From Rhodocyclaceae bacterium (GTDB lineage Bacteria; Pseudomonadota; Gammaproteobacteria; Burkholderiales; CAIKXV01), in the NCBI GenBank assembly GCA_020248265.1, contig JADCHX010000004.1:695870-759869 (forward strand): DNA of 64,000 bases, read 5' to 3'. Shown piece by piece: positions 49,916 through 59,546 of the stretch. Every line of letters begins with the position of its first letter. Position 1 is the first letter of the stretch. The notes beneath the pieces were generated by a model. The model saw nothing but the letters and a program-made list of their open reading frames with translations, was not told the DNA's origin and did not search any database. The position numbers and the translations under genes were made by a program.

Positions 49916-50650
49916 ATGACTCGCAAGGTCGATTTCGGCTTCGAATCGGTGGCGGAGGAAGAGAAGGCACGTCGCGTGGCTGGCGTGTTCGACTCGGTCG
50001 CCGACCGCTACGACCTGATGAACGACCTGATGTCGGGCGGCATGCACCGGCTCTGGAAGCGGTTCACCATCGACCAGAGCGGGGTCCGGCCGGGCCAGAA
50101 GGTGCTGGACATTGCCGGCGGCACCGGAGACCTCGCCCGCGCCTTCCAGGAGCGGGTCGGCCCCGCAGGCACCGTGCTGCTCACCGACATCAACGCGTCG
50201 ATGCTCGCCCGCGGCCGCGACCGGATGCTCGACGAGGGCCGGGTGATCGAGGTCGTGCGTTGCGACGCCGAGCGGCTGCCTTTCCCCGACTGCACGTTCG
50301 ATTGCGTCAGCGTCGCCTTCGGCCTGCGCAACATGACCCACAAGGATCGTGCGCTGGCCGAGATGTTCCGCGTGCTGCGCCCTGGCGGGCGGTTGCTCGT
50401 GCTCGAGTTCTCGAAGGTCTGGTCGCCGCTGGACCCGCTGTATCGCCTCTACACGATGAAACTGCTGCCGGCGATGGGCAAGGTGGTCGCCAACGACAGT
50501 GCAAGCTACCGCTACCTGGCCGAATCGATCGCGAAACATCCCGATCAGGATACCCTCAGGCAGCTGATGGTCGATGCGGGTTTCGAACGCGTCGAGTATT
50601 TCAACCTGAGCGCCGGCGTCGTTGCGCTGCACCGCGGCTACCGCCTGTAG
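49916..50650 (+). CDS. ubiE: Ubiquinone/menaquinone biosynthesis C-methyltransferase UbiE
   Basis: A 244-residue UbiE. It starts [20 protein letters not shown], then [25 protein letters not shown] near 24-48 (quoted in part: [16 protein letters not shown]). The SAM motif [12 protein letters not shown] is near 62-73, and [17 protein letters not shown] is near 130-146. It C-methylates the benzoquinol ring in ubiquinone synthesis. It heads the ubiE-Tim44-ubiJ-ubiB run. Confidence 0.96.
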   Translation: MTRKVDFGFESVAEEEKARRVAGVFDSVADRYDLMNDLMSGGMHRLWKRFTIDQSGVRPGQKVLDIAGGTGDLARAFQERVGPAGTVLLTDINASMLARGRDRMLDEGRVIEVVRCDAERLPFPDCTFDCVSVAFGLRNMTHKDRALAEMFRVLRPGGRLLVLEFSKVWSPLDPLYRLYTMKLLPAMGKVVANDSASYRYLAESIAKHPDQDTLRQLMVDAGFERVEYFNLSAGVVALHRGYRL

Positions 50651-50817
50651 GCAGGGCGGGTCCAGCCCTGGCCCCTTTGTCTGTCATTGTTCCGGGGGGA
50701 ACCTTTCTTGCAGAAGCCTGTCCAAGCAGCGTGGAAATCCGCAGAAGCAGGTGCGGGGTATATAGTACCCGGGCTTGTTGCGCACTCTTTAGAAGCATCG
50801 TTTTCCTTGGAGAATCA

Positions 50818-51732
50818 ATGAACAAGCTGATGACTTGGGTGGTTGCGGGCGTTGTCGGGCTGAGCCTGACGGCAGCCAGTTTCGACGCCGAGGCGCAGAA
50901 GCGCCGGTTCGGCGGCGGCAACAACGTCGGCATGAAGCGCGACGCGGTACAGCCCCAGAAGCCGGGTGCACCAGCGCAGGCCCAGGGGCAGCAGACGCCC
51001 GGAACTCCGGCTGCCGCGCCAGCCGCTGCGGGCGCTGCCGCCGGTGCGGCCGGCAAGTCGATGCCGGGCTGGCTCGGTCCGGTTGCCGGCCTGATGGCTG
51101 GTGGCCTGCTCGCCGCCATGTTCTTCGGCGGCGCGTTCGATGGCCTGAGCAGCGGTGACTTCATGATGTTCGCGCTGCTGGCCCTGGCTGCATTCATGGC
51201 ATTCCGGTTCATGCGTTCCCGGTCCCAGGCTCCCGCCTCGTACCGGATGAGCAATGGCCAGCAGGTGCCGGCGGACATCCCCCCGACCAGTGGCGAGCCG
51301 CGCATGCCGGTCGCGCCGGCGGTGGCCGAGGGCCGCATTCCTGCCGACTTCGACGTGCAGGGCTTCGTACGCAACGCCAAGATGACGTTCATCCGGCTGC
51401 AGGCCGCGAACGATGCGAAAGACCTGAACGACATCCGCGATTACACGACGCCGCAGGTGTACGCCGCGGTGGCGATGCAGGCGCAGGAGCGTGGCGACGT
51501 CGCCCAGCGTACCGAGGTCGTGTCGATCGATGCGCAGGTGATGCAGGTCGTGACCGAAGCCGGCAAGATGATCGCCAGCGTGCGTTTCACCGGTCTGGTG
51601 CGGGAAGACAATGCCGTGAATCCCGAGCCGGTCGACGAAGTCTGGCATGTCGAGAAAGACCTGTCGGACTCGAATGCCAGCTGGCTGATCGCGGGTATCC
51701 AGCAGGTCGAGCAGGACGCGACGCCGGCCTGA
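50818..51732 (+). CDS. Tim44 domain-containing membrane protein
   Basis: A 304-residue protein with a signal-like hydrophobic N-terminus (6-22), a low-complexity Ala/Gln/Pro region (45-80), two hydrophobic segments (about 84-102 and 115-130), and a C-terminal Tim44-like domain (about 178-300) ending VEKDLSDSNASWLIAGIQQVEQ (quoted in part: SNASWLIAGIQQVEQ). TTGGAGAA lies before the ATG. Genes of this type regularly sit between ubiE and ubiJ. The function is unknown. The transcript probably ends at the hairpin at 51776. The 167-base gap upstream has a small GGGTA-N5-TACCC palindrome at 50756. Confidence 0.88.
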   Translation: MNKLMTWVVAGVVGLSLTAASFDAEAQKRRFGGGNNVGMKRDAVQPQKPGAPAQAQGQQTPGTPAAAPAAAGAAAGAAGKSMPGWLGPVAGLMAGGLLAAMFFGGAFDGLSSGDFMMFALLALAAFMAFRFMRSRSQAPASYRMSNGQQVPADIPPTSGEPRMPVAPAVAEGRIPADFDVQGFVRNAKMTFIRLQAANDAKDLNDIRDYTTPQVYAAVAMQAQERGDVAQRTEVVSIDAQVMQVVTEAGKMIASVRFTGLVREDNAVNPEPVDEVWHVEKDLSDSNASWLIAGIQQVEQDATPA

Positions 51733-51775
51733 CCGGCAACGGTGGTGCGGCCGCATCGGCGGTAACGATGCAGCG

Positions 51776-51808
51776 ACAACGGGCGGAGCGATCCGCCCGT
51801 TGTCTTTT
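51776..51808 (+). terminator. Rho-independent terminator after the Tim44 gene
   Basis: A perfect 12-base-pair stem (51776-51787 with 51792-51803) closes a GCGA loop and is followed by CTTTT. It lies 44 bases after the Tim44 gene stop and upstream of ubiJ, so ubiE-Tim44 and ubiJ-ubiB are probably separate transcripts or are joined only by read-through. Confidence 0.8.
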
Positions 51809-51859
51809 GCTGGCATCCTCCGGGGTATCCTCTCCCGTCCCGATGCTCCCGCGAATACC

Positions 51860-52456
51860 ATGCGCCTGCCTGGCGAACCCGTGATCATCGGCGCACTGAA
51901 CCACCTGCTGGCCGCGCAGTCCTGGGCCACTGCGAGGCTGGTGCCGCATGCCGGGGACGCGATCCGGCTGGAACTCGGCCAGGCCGTGGTGGAAGTCGCG
52001 GTGACCGACGCCGGGTTGCTGGAGCCTGCGGTCGGCCGCGCCCCCGCGGTCACCATCGCCGTGCCCCTGGCTACGGTGCCGCAGCTGCTCGCGCGCGACC
52101 CGCAGGCGCGCCGTGGCGTGACGGTGACCGGCAATGTGGGGCTCGCCGCCGACCTCGAATACCTGTTCGCGAACCTGCATTGGGACGTCGAGGCCGATCT
52201 TGCACGCCTGACAGGCGACATCGGCGCGCACCGGATCGGTCGCGCCGGTCGTGCCGCTGCCGCCCTGCCTGGCGCCGTCGCCCGGTCGGTTGCCCGTTCG
52301 TCGCGACAGTTCCTGACCGAAGAGCAGCCGCTCCTCGCCCGGCCGGACGAAGTATCGGCCTTCGTGGACGAGGTCGACTACCTTCGCGACGATGCCGATC
52401 GTCTGGAGATTCGCATCGCACGGCTGGAGGCTGCGCGCCGCAACCGCGCAACATGA
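51860..52456 (+). CDS. ubiJ: Ubiquinone biosynthesis accessory factor UbiJ (SCP2 domain)
   Basis: A 198-residue SCP2-domain protein. N-terminal ALNHLLAAQSWATARLVPHAG is near residues 12-32 and the lipid-binding SCP2 part covers about 30-130. A C-terminal coiled coil (FVDEVDYLRDDADRLEIRIARLE, quoted in part: DDADRLEIRIARLEAA) is typical of UbiJ. UbiJ organises the aerobic ubiquinone-synthesis complex with UbiK. ATG 51860 is chosen because the frame's earlier TTG at 51800 lies inside the terminator stem. Confidence 0.9.
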   Translation: MRLPGEPVIIGALNHLLAAQSWATARLVPHAGDAIRLELGQAVVEVAVTDAGLLEPAVGRAPAVTIAVPLATVPQLLARDPQARRGVTVTGNVGLAADLEYLFANLHWDVEADLARLTGDIGAHRIGRAGRAAAALPGAVARSVARSSRQFLTEEQPLLARPDEVSAFVDEVDYLRDDADRLEIRIARLEAARRNRAT

Positions 52457-52544
52457 CGCCAGCCGAGCGGACCCCGGCAGACGACGGGCTATACTGCGCA
52501 GTTTGAAGCCCCCTCCGGCGCCCTCCGCGCGTCCCTGCTGATCG

Positions 52545-54068
52545 ATGATGCGGCTGCTGCGACTCTTCCGGATCCTCCAGATCACCTACCGCTACGGTCT
52601 GGACAGCTTCGTGCTGGGTCATGAGCGGTTCCGCGCGCTGCGGCCCCTGCTGCGCCTGAAGCGGCGCGGCCACCGCGGCGATGCGCCGCGCGGCGAACGG
52701 CTGCGCCTGGCCCTGGAGGCGCTCGGCCCGATCTTCGTGAAGTTCGGTCAGATGCTGTCGACACGGCGCGATCTGATCCCGCCGGATATTGCCGACGAAC
52801 TGGCGAAGCTGCAGGACCAGGTGCCGCCGTTCCCGAGTGCGCAGGTTTTCGAGACGCTGGAGCGGGTCTACGGCAAGCCGGTGGACCAGGTGTTCGCGGC
52901 ATTCGACCCAGTACCGGTGGCCAGCGCGTCGGTCGCGCAGGTGCATTTCGCGATCCTGCCCGACGGACGCGAGGCCGCGGTGAAGGTCCTGCGCCCGGGC
53001 ATCGGCCGCATCATCGAGAACGACCTCGGGCTGATGGATGCCGCGGCCGGGCTGGTCGATGCGGTGTGGGCGGACGGCAAGCGCCTGCGCCCGCGCGAGG
53101 TGGTGCGCGAATTCCAGAAGCACCTGCTCGACGAACTCGACCTGCTGCGCGAGGCGGCGAGCGCCAGCCAGCTGCGGCGCAACTTCACCGACTCGTCGCT
53201 GCTGGTGGTGCCCGAGGTCTACTGGGACTGGTGCGCCACCGAAGTGATGGTGATGGAGCGGATGTACGGCATCCCGATCTCGCACATCGAGGAGATCCGC
53301 GAGGCCGGCATCGACATTCCGCTGCTCGCGCGTTCCGGCGTCGAGATCTTCTTCGCGCAGGTGTTCCGCGACGGATTCTTCCATGGCGACATGCATCCGG
53401 GAAATATCTTCGTCGGTCCCGATGGCAGGTACATCGCGCTCGACTTCGGCATCGTCGGCACACTCACCGACGTCGACAAGAACTACCTCGCGCAGAACTT
53501 CCTCGCCTTCTTTCGCCGCGACTACAAGCGGGTCGCGATGGCCCACCTCGAGGCCGGCTGGGTACCGGCCGACACCCGGGTCGACGAGTTCGAAAGCGCG
53601 ATCCGGGCAGTATGCGAGCCGATCTTCGACAAGCCGCTGAAGGAGATCTCTTTCGGCAAGGTGCTGCTGCGGCTGTTCCAGACCTCGCGCCGGTTCAACG
53701 TCGAGATCCAGCCGCAACTGGTGCTGCTGCAGAAGACGCTGCTCAACATCGAGGGCCTCGGGCGCGAGCTCGATCCCGACCTCGACCTGTGGAAGACTGC
53801 CCAGCCCTATCTCGAGCGCTGGATGAGCGAGCAGATCGGCTGGCGCGCGTTCGTGCGCGGGCTGCAGGAGGAAGCACCGGCCTGGGCCACGTCGCTGCCG
53901 CAGATTCCACGCCAGATCGCGCAGGCGCTCAAGCCCGGCCGCAACGATGCGCTCGCCCTCGAGCTGGGCCGGCTGATCCGCCAGCAACGCCGGCAGACGC
54001 TGCTGCTCGGTATCATTGCAACCAGCCTGGTGGCATTGTTTGCCTGGCAGGTGGTCTCTGGCTGGTAA
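52545..54068 (+). CDS. ubiB: Ubiquinone biosynthesis regulatory protein kinase UbiB
   Basis: A 507-residue ABC1/UbiB atypical kinase. It has the KxGQ motif KFGQ (66-69), the Ala-rich nucleotide loop ASASVAQVH near 125-133, the invariant Lys in AAVKVLRPG near 147-155, the catalytic [10 protein letters not shown] near 279-288 and the metal-binding ALDFGIVG near 297-304. The C-terminus has a transmembrane segment (about 483-505). It is needed for ubiquinone synthesis. It starts 88 bases after ubiJ. Confidence 0.95.
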   Translation: MMRLLRLFRILQITYRYGLDSFVLGHERFRALRPLLRLKRRGHRGDAPRGERLRLALEALGPIFVKFGQMLSTRRDLIPPDIADELAKLQDQVPPFPSAQVFETLERVYGKPVDQVFAAFDPVPVASASVAQVHFAILPDGREAAVKVLRPGIGRIIENDLGLMDAAAGLVDAVWADGKRLRPREVVREFQKHLLDELDLLREAASASQLRRNFTDSSLLVVPEVYWDWCATEVMVMERMYGIPISHIEEIREAGIDIPLLARSGVEIFFAQVFRDGFFHGDMHPGNIFVGPDGRYIALDFGIVGTLTDVDKNYLAQNFLAFFRRDYKRVAMAHLEAGWVPADTRVDEFESAIRAVCEPIFDKPLKEISFGKVLLRLFQTSRRFNVEIQPQLVLLQKTLLNIEGLGRELDPDLDLWKTAQPYLERWMSEQIGWRAFVRGLQEEAPAWATSLPQIPRQIAQALKPGRNDALALELGRLIRQQRRQTLLLGIIATSLVALFAWQVVSGW

Positions 54069-54134
54069 GGGCGTGCGGCTGGCACGCCGGTTGCGTCTGC
54101 AGTCCGCAGCAGTATCCATCCCGACGGGGAAACC

Positions 54135-55586
54135 ATGCTTGTCACGATCGTCATCCTTTATCTGCTGGTCACCATCGCCATCGGGGTGTTCGCTGCACGC
54201 CGCGTGCACGACTCGAAGGACTTCATGGTCGCCGGACGCAGCCTGCCCCTGTACATCAGCGTCGCCACCGTATTTGCGACCTGGTTCGGCGCCGAGACCG
54301 TACTGTCGGTATCGGCGACCTTCACTCGCGATGGCCTGAACGGCATCCCGGCAGACCCGTTCGGCGCCTCGGTCTGCCTGCTGGTGGTCGCGTTCTTCTT
54401 CGCGCGGGCGTTCTACCGGATGAACCTGATCACCATCGGCGACTTCTACCGCAAGCGCTACAACAAGCCGGTCGAGGTGGTGACCAGCATGGCGATCGGC
54501 CTGTCCTACCTCGGCTGGACGTCGGCGCAGCTCACCGCGCTCGGCCTGGTGCTGATGGTGCTCTCCGATGGTGCGGTCTCGCTGTCGACCGGCATCATCA
54601 TCGGTACCGTGATCGTTGCCGGCTACACGATCTGGGGCGGCATGTGGTCGGTGGCGATGACCGACCTGTTCCAGACCGTGGTGATCCTGGTCGGACTGCT
54701 TGCGGTGGCCTGGGTGATGGCCGACATGGCGGGCGGTGCCGGCGTCGTTGTGCAGGCGGCAGCCGATGCCGGCAAGTTCTCGTTCTTCCCGCAGGGCGAC
54801 TGGAAGGAGTGGCTACCCTTCATCGCGGCCTTCCTCACGCTCGCGCTCGGCTCGATCCCGCAGCAGGACGTGTTCCAGCGGGTCACCTCCGCAAAGAACG
54901 AGGACACCGCGGTACGTGCCTCGCTGATCGGTGCCGGTGCGTACTTCTGCTTTGCGTTCGTGCCGATGTTCATCGCCTACGCGGCGCTGACCATCGACCC
55001 GTCGATGGTGCAACTCTTCGCGTCGGAAGATCCGCGCGAGATCCAGCGTATCCTGCCCGATGCGGTACTCGCTCAGACGCCGCTTTGGGCGCAGGCGATG
55101 TTCTTCGGTGCGTTGCTGTCGGCCATCCTGTCCACCGCATCCGGGGCACTGCTGGCGCCCGCGTCGATCTTCACCGAGAACGTGATCCGGCCTTTCGTGA
55201 AACACATGGGCGACCGCCAGCTGCTGCTGACCGTACGGCTGGTGCTGATCATCTTCGCCATGGGGGCGCTGTTGTTCGCGCTGAACTCGCGCAGCACGAT
55301 GTACGAGATGGTGCAGAACGCCTACAAGGTGACGCTGGTGGCCGCGTTCACGCCGCTGGTGTTCGGCCTGTACTGGCGCCGCGCGACCAACGCCGGGGCG
55401 GTGCTGTCGATCGTGCTCGGGGTGCTGTCGTGGATCGCGCTGGAAGTGGTCGCGCCCGAAGGGTTATGGCCGCCACAGCTCGTGGGGCTGGGCTTCGCGA
55501 TCGTCGGCATGGTCGTCGGTTCGCTCATGACGCAGTCGCGCGAACACCACGGCGCGCCGGGGCTGGACATCCAGCGCGGGAACTGA
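54135..55586 (+). CDS. Sodium:solute symporter (SSS family)
   Basis: A 483-residue integral membrane protein with about 12-13 hydrophobic segments. SSS-family features are RVHDSKDFMVAGRSLPLY near residues 23-40, FATWFGAETVLSVSATFTRDG near 48-68, and GSIPQQDVFQRVTSAKNE near 237-254. Family members import pantothenate, proline, solutes or short organic acids with Na+. The substrate cannot be deduced. It stands 66 bases after ubiB and may have its own promoter. Confidence 0.87.
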   Translation: MLVTIVILYLLVTIAIGVFAARRVHDSKDFMVAGRSLPLYISVATVFATWFGAETVLSVSATFTRDGLNGIPADPFGASVCLLVVAFFFARAFYRMNLITIGDFYRKRYNKPVEVVTSMAIGLSYLGWTSAQLTALGLVLMVLSDGAVSLSTGIIIGTVIVAGYTIWGGMWSVAMTDLFQTVVILVGLLAVAWVMADMAGGAGVVVQAAADAGKFSFFPQGDWKEWLPFIAAFLTLALGSIPQQDVFQRVTSAKNEDTAVRASLIGAGAYFCFAFVPMFIAYAALTIDPSMVQLFASEDPREIQRILPDAVLAQTPLWAQAMFFGALLSAILSTASGALLAPASIFTENVIRPFVKHMGDRQLLLTVRLVLIIFAMGALLFALNSRSTMYEMVQNAYKVTLVAAFTPLVFGLYWRRATNAGAVLSIVLGVLSWIALEVVAPEGLWPPQLVGLGFAIVGMVVGSLMTQSREHHGAPGLDIQRGN

Positions 55587-55605
55587 GTCGCCAGCCCCGC
55601 TCCTG

Positions 55606-56913
55606 CTAGACGCGGCCGGCTGCGATCGACACAGCCCACGCCGCACCCACCGCCAGCAGCAGGCCGGGCATCACGCGCAGCGCATAGCGCGGGCCGCCGG
55701 CGAGGCTGGCTACCAGCTTGCTTGCGGTATTGGTCGAGATCGCCAGCAGCAGCATCAGCTGCAACTGGCTGGCCGCGCCTTCGTCCGATGCGGCGAGCGA
55801 CAGCGCCGATGCCGAGGCTGCATGCACGTCGGCGAATCCGGCCAGTGCGATTGCGGCAAGCGAAGCCTCGGCACCCATCGCAGCGTCCAGCCAGCGCGTA
55901 GCCGCAGCCACCCCGATCAGCAGGAGCGCGAAGCCGACGGTAGCCGTCAGGCTGAACGCCCGGCGCCGGGGTACGGGCTCCGCGGGCGCCGGCGCGCCGC
56001 GAACCAGGCCGGGCAGGCTCGACGCGATCACCGCCAGCAGTCCGGCGGCGAGCATGGGCAGGCTCGGACCCAGCGCTGGTGGATGGAGCGCGACGATCAG
56101 GATACCGAGCTGGATGAACGTGGGCAGGCACGACAGCAGTGCGCCAGCGGCGCAGGCGTCCAGTTGCTCCGGCGCCTGCCTCGCTCTCAGTCCGTAGGCT
56201 GCGATGGTGCCGGTGCTGGTGATGAAGCCTGAGGCGAACCCGGATACTGCCAGGCCGTGCCGTGGGCCGAGCATGCGCAGCGCGACATGGCCTGCCGCCT
56301 GCACGGCGAGCAGCAGCACCACGACGCCCCAGACCTGGCGCAGGTTAAGCCCACCCAGCCAGTCCAGTGGCACCGAGGGTACGAGCGGGAGCACGATCAG
56401 CGCGGAGGCGGCGAGGATCAGTCCGTCGCGCAGTTCATCAGGGCTGAGCACTTCGTTCGCGAAGGCATGCAGGCGGGTGCGCGAGGCAAGCAGTGCCGTC
56501 ACCGCGACCGACACGCCTGCCGCCAGCATCGGCTGTGCGATGGCGGCGACGCCGATCAGGTAGGTCACGAACAGCGCGAGCTCCGTCGTCGCACCGCTGT
56601 CTATCCTCGAGGAGCGCATGTACGAGACCGTGATCAAGGCACCGAGCAGCAGCGCACCCGCCACGACCATCCATGGTTGCGCGAGGGCCTGCGCGATCGC
56701 GCCGGCCAGTGCCGCCATCGTGAAGGTACGCACGCCGGCAAACGCGACATGCCCGGGCTGCTGCTTGCGCCGTTCACGCTCCAGCCCGATCAGCAGCCCG
56801 GCCCCGCCGGCGACGGCGATGCCCAGCCACGGCGTCGCCTGCCACTCGTTCAAGCGGCCCCGGCCAGTCGGTCGATCGGATTGAAGCGCATCGGACAGCG
56901 CGCTGGCCGGCAT
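55606..56913 (-). CDS. MgtC/SapB-DUF4010 family membrane protein
   Basis: A 435-residue polytopic protein. The N-terminal MgtC/SapB-like part includes GGAGLLIGLERERRKQ near residues 35-50 and AGVRTFTMAALAGAIAQ near 58-74. The C-terminal DUF4010 part includes LAVSGFASGFITSTGTIAAYG near 224-244 and FADVHAASASALSLA near 366-380. Such fusions occur in many proteobacteria with unknown transport function. It is convergent with the sodium-solute symporter gene, 19 bases apart. Confidence 0.85.
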   Translation of the reverse strand: MPASALSDALQSDRPTGRGRLNEWQATPWLGIAVAGGAGLLIGLERERRKQQPGHVAFAGVRTFTMAALAGAIAQALAQPWMVVAGALLLGALITVSYMRSSRIDSGATTELALFVTYLIGVAAIAQPMLAAGVSVAVTALLASRTRLHAFANEVLSPDELRDGLILAASALIVLPLVPSVPLDWLGGLNLRQVWGVVVLLLAVQAAGHVALRMLGPRHGLAVSGFASGFITSTGTIAAYGLRARQAPEQLDACAAGALLSCLPTFIQLGILIVALHPPALGPSLPMLAAGLLAVIASSLPGLVRGAPAPAEPVPRRRAFSLTATVGFALLLIGVAAATRWLDAAMGAEASLAAIALAGFADVHAASASALSLAASDEGAASQLQLMLLLAISTNTASKLVASLAGGPRYALRVMPGLLLAVGAAWAVSIAAGRV

Positions 56914-57010
56914 TCAAGGCGGCGCGGGTTGCGTGCTGCCGCCAGGCGCAGCAGCGCCACGCGGGCGCTGCTGCGGGTGTGGGTGCCTGGGTTCATCGAT
57001 CCGAGCCGTT

Positions 57011-58327
57011 TCAGTGCGGCGTGAACTCGAGGACGTCGAAGCCGCGATAGCGGTCGACGATGTAGACCAGCCCGCGCTCGTCGACATCGACGTCGTTGGT
57101 CTGCGGCGCCGCCTTGCCCGGCGCCGGATGCGGGATGAAATGCCCGACCTCCTGCGGCGCGAACGGATCGGCCACGTCGACGATGCGCAGGCCCCCGGCA
57201 AACCAGGCGCAGAACACCAGCGTGCCCACTGCATGCTCCTGGAACTGGTGCGCACCGAAGCGGCCGGGCGTGGCGCGGCTCCAGGGCGAATCGAGTTCGC
57301 TCACCTCGAACAGCGACAGCGGCCTGATGTCGGCGAAGTCGGTGACATCGAACACCCACAGGCAGCCGTGCGGGCGGCCGCGCCGCCGCGCCATCTCGTC
57401 GGCGCTGTGCGCGTGGTCTTCCTCGTCGATCGCCACCGCGATCCGCCGGCCGCCATGCAGCCCGGGCAGCGGCATGAAGGTATGCGTCGGCTCCGGGAAC
57501 GGCGGGTGGTAGTTGTACGACGCGACCGTGGTCGGCTTGCGGATGTCGGCGACATCGATGATGCGCACGCCACCATGCCAGCAGCCAGCCCAGAGCAGGT
57601 CGTCGAAGCGCAGCGCATGGTGCAGCCGGTGCTGGCGTCCCGCCCAGGTCTTCTGCTCGCCGCCGGCCGCATGCTGGCCGGGCATCCACCAGCGCGAGAC
57701 TTCCTCGGGGCGCTCCGGGTTGGCCAGGCTGTAGTTCACCAGGATGTTGCCGGTGAAGCCCTCCATCTCGGTCGAGATGTAGGCGTAGTTCGCGTCCATG
57801 TCGAAGCGGTGCACGCCGATGCCGCCGGTGCGGTGGTGCACCAGCTGGCGCGGCTTCGCCTTGTCGGAGATATCGTAGACGCGGAAGCCGCCGAGGTGGT
57901 AGCCCTTCTTCTGCGCCGCCTCGACCACCGGGATGTCGGCTTCCGACACGCCTATCTTCGCTGCGAGTTCGGCATGCGTCGGTTCGCGGCCGAGTGACGC
58001 CATCAGCGCGGTGCGCGCACCCGGCAGCTCGTCGGCTTTGCGACCGATCGGCGTCATGTTGCGCTCGTGGTTGACGATCATGATGTCGCCGACCACGCGC
58101 GCCTTGTGGCTGTGCGATTCGTCGTCGTCGAGGAAGACCTGCGAGATCACCTTCGGATCGCGCGGGTCGGATACGTCGACAATGCTGGTGCCGAGGCGCT
58201 CCTTGTTCGGGATGTGCCCGATGTACGCCGTGGTGCCGACCAGGCGCACCTGTCCGGCGCCGGGGAGGTCGAGCCGGCCAAGCCGGCTCACGTTGCGCGC
58301 CAGCGGGATGTCTTGCGGAGCGTTCAA
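57011..58327 (-). CDS. LVIVD-repeat beta-propeller protein
   Basis: A 438-residue protein built from repeated blades ending in VDVSDP-like motifs (SIVDVSDPRDPKVISQV, FRVYDISDKAKPRQLV, VRIIDVADIRKPTTVA, LRIVDVADPFAPQEV). This is the LVIVD repeat. There is no signal peptide. Residues 112-138 contain a short helical insertion resembling sigma-factor region 3. The ending RYRGFDVLEFTPH is typical. Function unknown; such proteins occur beside TTT receptor genes in catabolic clusters, and a Bug receptor gene is divergent, 100 bases away. Confidence 0.82.
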   Translation of the reverse strand: MNAPQDIPLARNVSRLGRLDLPGAGQVRLVGTTAYIGHIPNKERLGTSIVDVSDPRDPKVISQVFLDDDESHSHKARVVGDIMIVNHERNMTPIGRKADELPGARTALMASLGREPTHAELAAKIGVSEADIPVVEAAQKKGYHLGGFRVYDISDKAKPRQLVHHRTGGIGVHRFDMDANYAYISTEMEGFTGNILVNYSLANPERPEEVSRWWMPGQHAAGGEQKTWAGRQHRLHHALRFDDLLWAGCWHGGVRIIDVADIRKPTTVASYNYHPPFPEPTHTFMPLPGLHGGRRIAVAIDEEDHAHSADEMARRRGRPHGCLWVFDVTDFADIRPLSLFEVSELDSPWSRATPGRFGAHQFQEHAVGTLVFCAWFAGGLRIVDVADPFAPQEVGHFIPHPAPGKAAPQTNDVDVDERGLVYIVDRYRGFDVLEFTPH

Positions 58328-58427
58328 GGGCAGTCCTCCTGCGGTGTCCTGCGTCTATACTAATCGAACGTGCGCGCACGAATCGCGGCAACGACCGCCG
58401 GCGCCCGTCTCAGCGGAGGAGAACCCA

Positions 58428-59480
58428 GTGAACCGATCGTTCGATGACGTTTCGCAGCACCGTGCCGCCTCGCCAGGCGCGCGTTCGCATGCCCTGCCAG
58501 GTGCGGCTGGGCTGGTGGTGGCCGCATGCGCGGCCAGCCTCGTCGGCGTGGTCGGCGCGGGCGAGGCCGTAGCCCAGCCGAAGTTCCCGTCCAAGCCGGT
58601 GCGGCTGATCCTCGCTTTCCCGCCCGGCGGTGCCAGCGACTTCGCCGGCCGCCTGCTCGCGCAGCGGATGTCCGACGGCTGGGGACAGACGGTCGTGGTC
58701 GAGAACCGCGCGGGCGCGGGCGGCAACGTCGGCGCCGAGGTCGCGGCGCGCGCGACGCCCGACGGCTACACGATGATGCTCGCGAACAACGCGATCCTGG
58801 TGGCCAACCCGGCGCTGTATCCGAAGCTCAACTACGACCCGGCGCGCGATTTCATCCCGGTGACGCTGGTCGCGCTGCAGCCGAACGTGCTGGTGGTGCA
58901 TCCGTCACTGCCGGTGAAGAGCGTGAAGGAGTTGATCGACCTCGCCAAGCGCCGGCCAGGCCAGCTGAACTATGCGTCCTCCGGGGTGGGGCTGGCCGCG
59001 CACCTGGCGGGCGAACTGTTCAACAGCATGGCGGGCGTGCGCATGGTACATGTGCCGTACAAGGGGGCGGGCCCGGCGCTGGCCGACCTGATCGGCGGCC
59101 AGACCCAGGTGATGTTCGCCACTGCGACCTCGGTGATCCCGCAGATCAAGGCTGGCAAGCTGCGGGCGCTGGCGACGACCGCACCGAAGCGGTCGATCGG
59201 TTTCGAGGACCTGCCCACTGTGTCCGAAGCGGGCGTCCCCGGCTTCGATGCCACGTCCTGGCATGGCATCGTGGTCCCGACCGGCACGCCGCGGCCGATC
59301 GTCGACCAGATCTCGGCGGCAGTGAACACCGCGTTGAAGAACCCTGACCTGCGCGAGAAGTTCCTCACCGCCGGGGCCGAGCCGGTCGGCGGCACGCCGG
59401 AACAGTTCGCTGCGTACATCAAGGTCGAAGTGCCACGCTGGGTGGAGGTGATCCGGACGTCGGGCGCGAAGGCGGAGTAG
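58428..59480 (+). CDS. Bug/TctC-type tripartite tricarboxylate transporter receptor
   Basis: A 350-residue periplasmic binding protein with a signal peptide (hydrophobic part about 25-48, cut near AVAQ). Core motifs are KPVRLILAFPPGGASDFAGR near 57-76, ENRAGAGGNVGAEVAARATPDGY near 94-116 (quoted in part: ENRAGAGGNVGAEVA) and VPYKGAGPALADLIGGQTQV near 209-228. The start is GTG 58428 with GGAGGAG upstream. It is followed by the alpha/beta hydrolase gene, so the two may serve one pathway. The ligand is unknown. Confidence 0.9.
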   Translation: MNRSFDDVSQHRAASPGARSHALPGAAGLVVAACAASLVGVVGAGEAVAQPKFPSKPVRLILAFPPGGASDFAGRLLAQRMSDGWGQTVVVENRAGAGGNVGAEVAARATPDGYTMMLANNAILVANPALYPKLNYDPARDFIPVTLVALQPNVLVVHPSLPVKSVKELIDLAKRRPGQLNYASSGVGLAAHLAGELFNSMAGVRMVHVPYKGAGPALADLIGGQTQVMFATATSVIPQIKAGKLRALATTAPKRSIGFEDLPTVSEAGVPGFDATSWHGIVVPTGTPRPIVDQISAAVNTALKNPDLREKFLTAGAEPVGGTPEQFAAYIKVEVPRWVEVIRTSGAKAE

Positions 59481-59546
59481 CGCCGCACCGCTCCGATATG
59501 CTCGGGGCAGGGCGGCAGCAGCCGCGGCACTGGAAAGGAAGCATGC

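Noticed and set aside
50756..50770. GGGTA-N5-TACCC palindrome upstream of the Tim44 gene as an operator
   Set aside because: It is short, no regulator is nearby, and no -35 box fits the TATAGT inside it. It could easily be chance.
51800..51859. TTG start for ubiJ at 51800
   Set aside because: It lies inside the stem of a clear terminator. ATG 51860 gives the normal UbiJ N-terminus.
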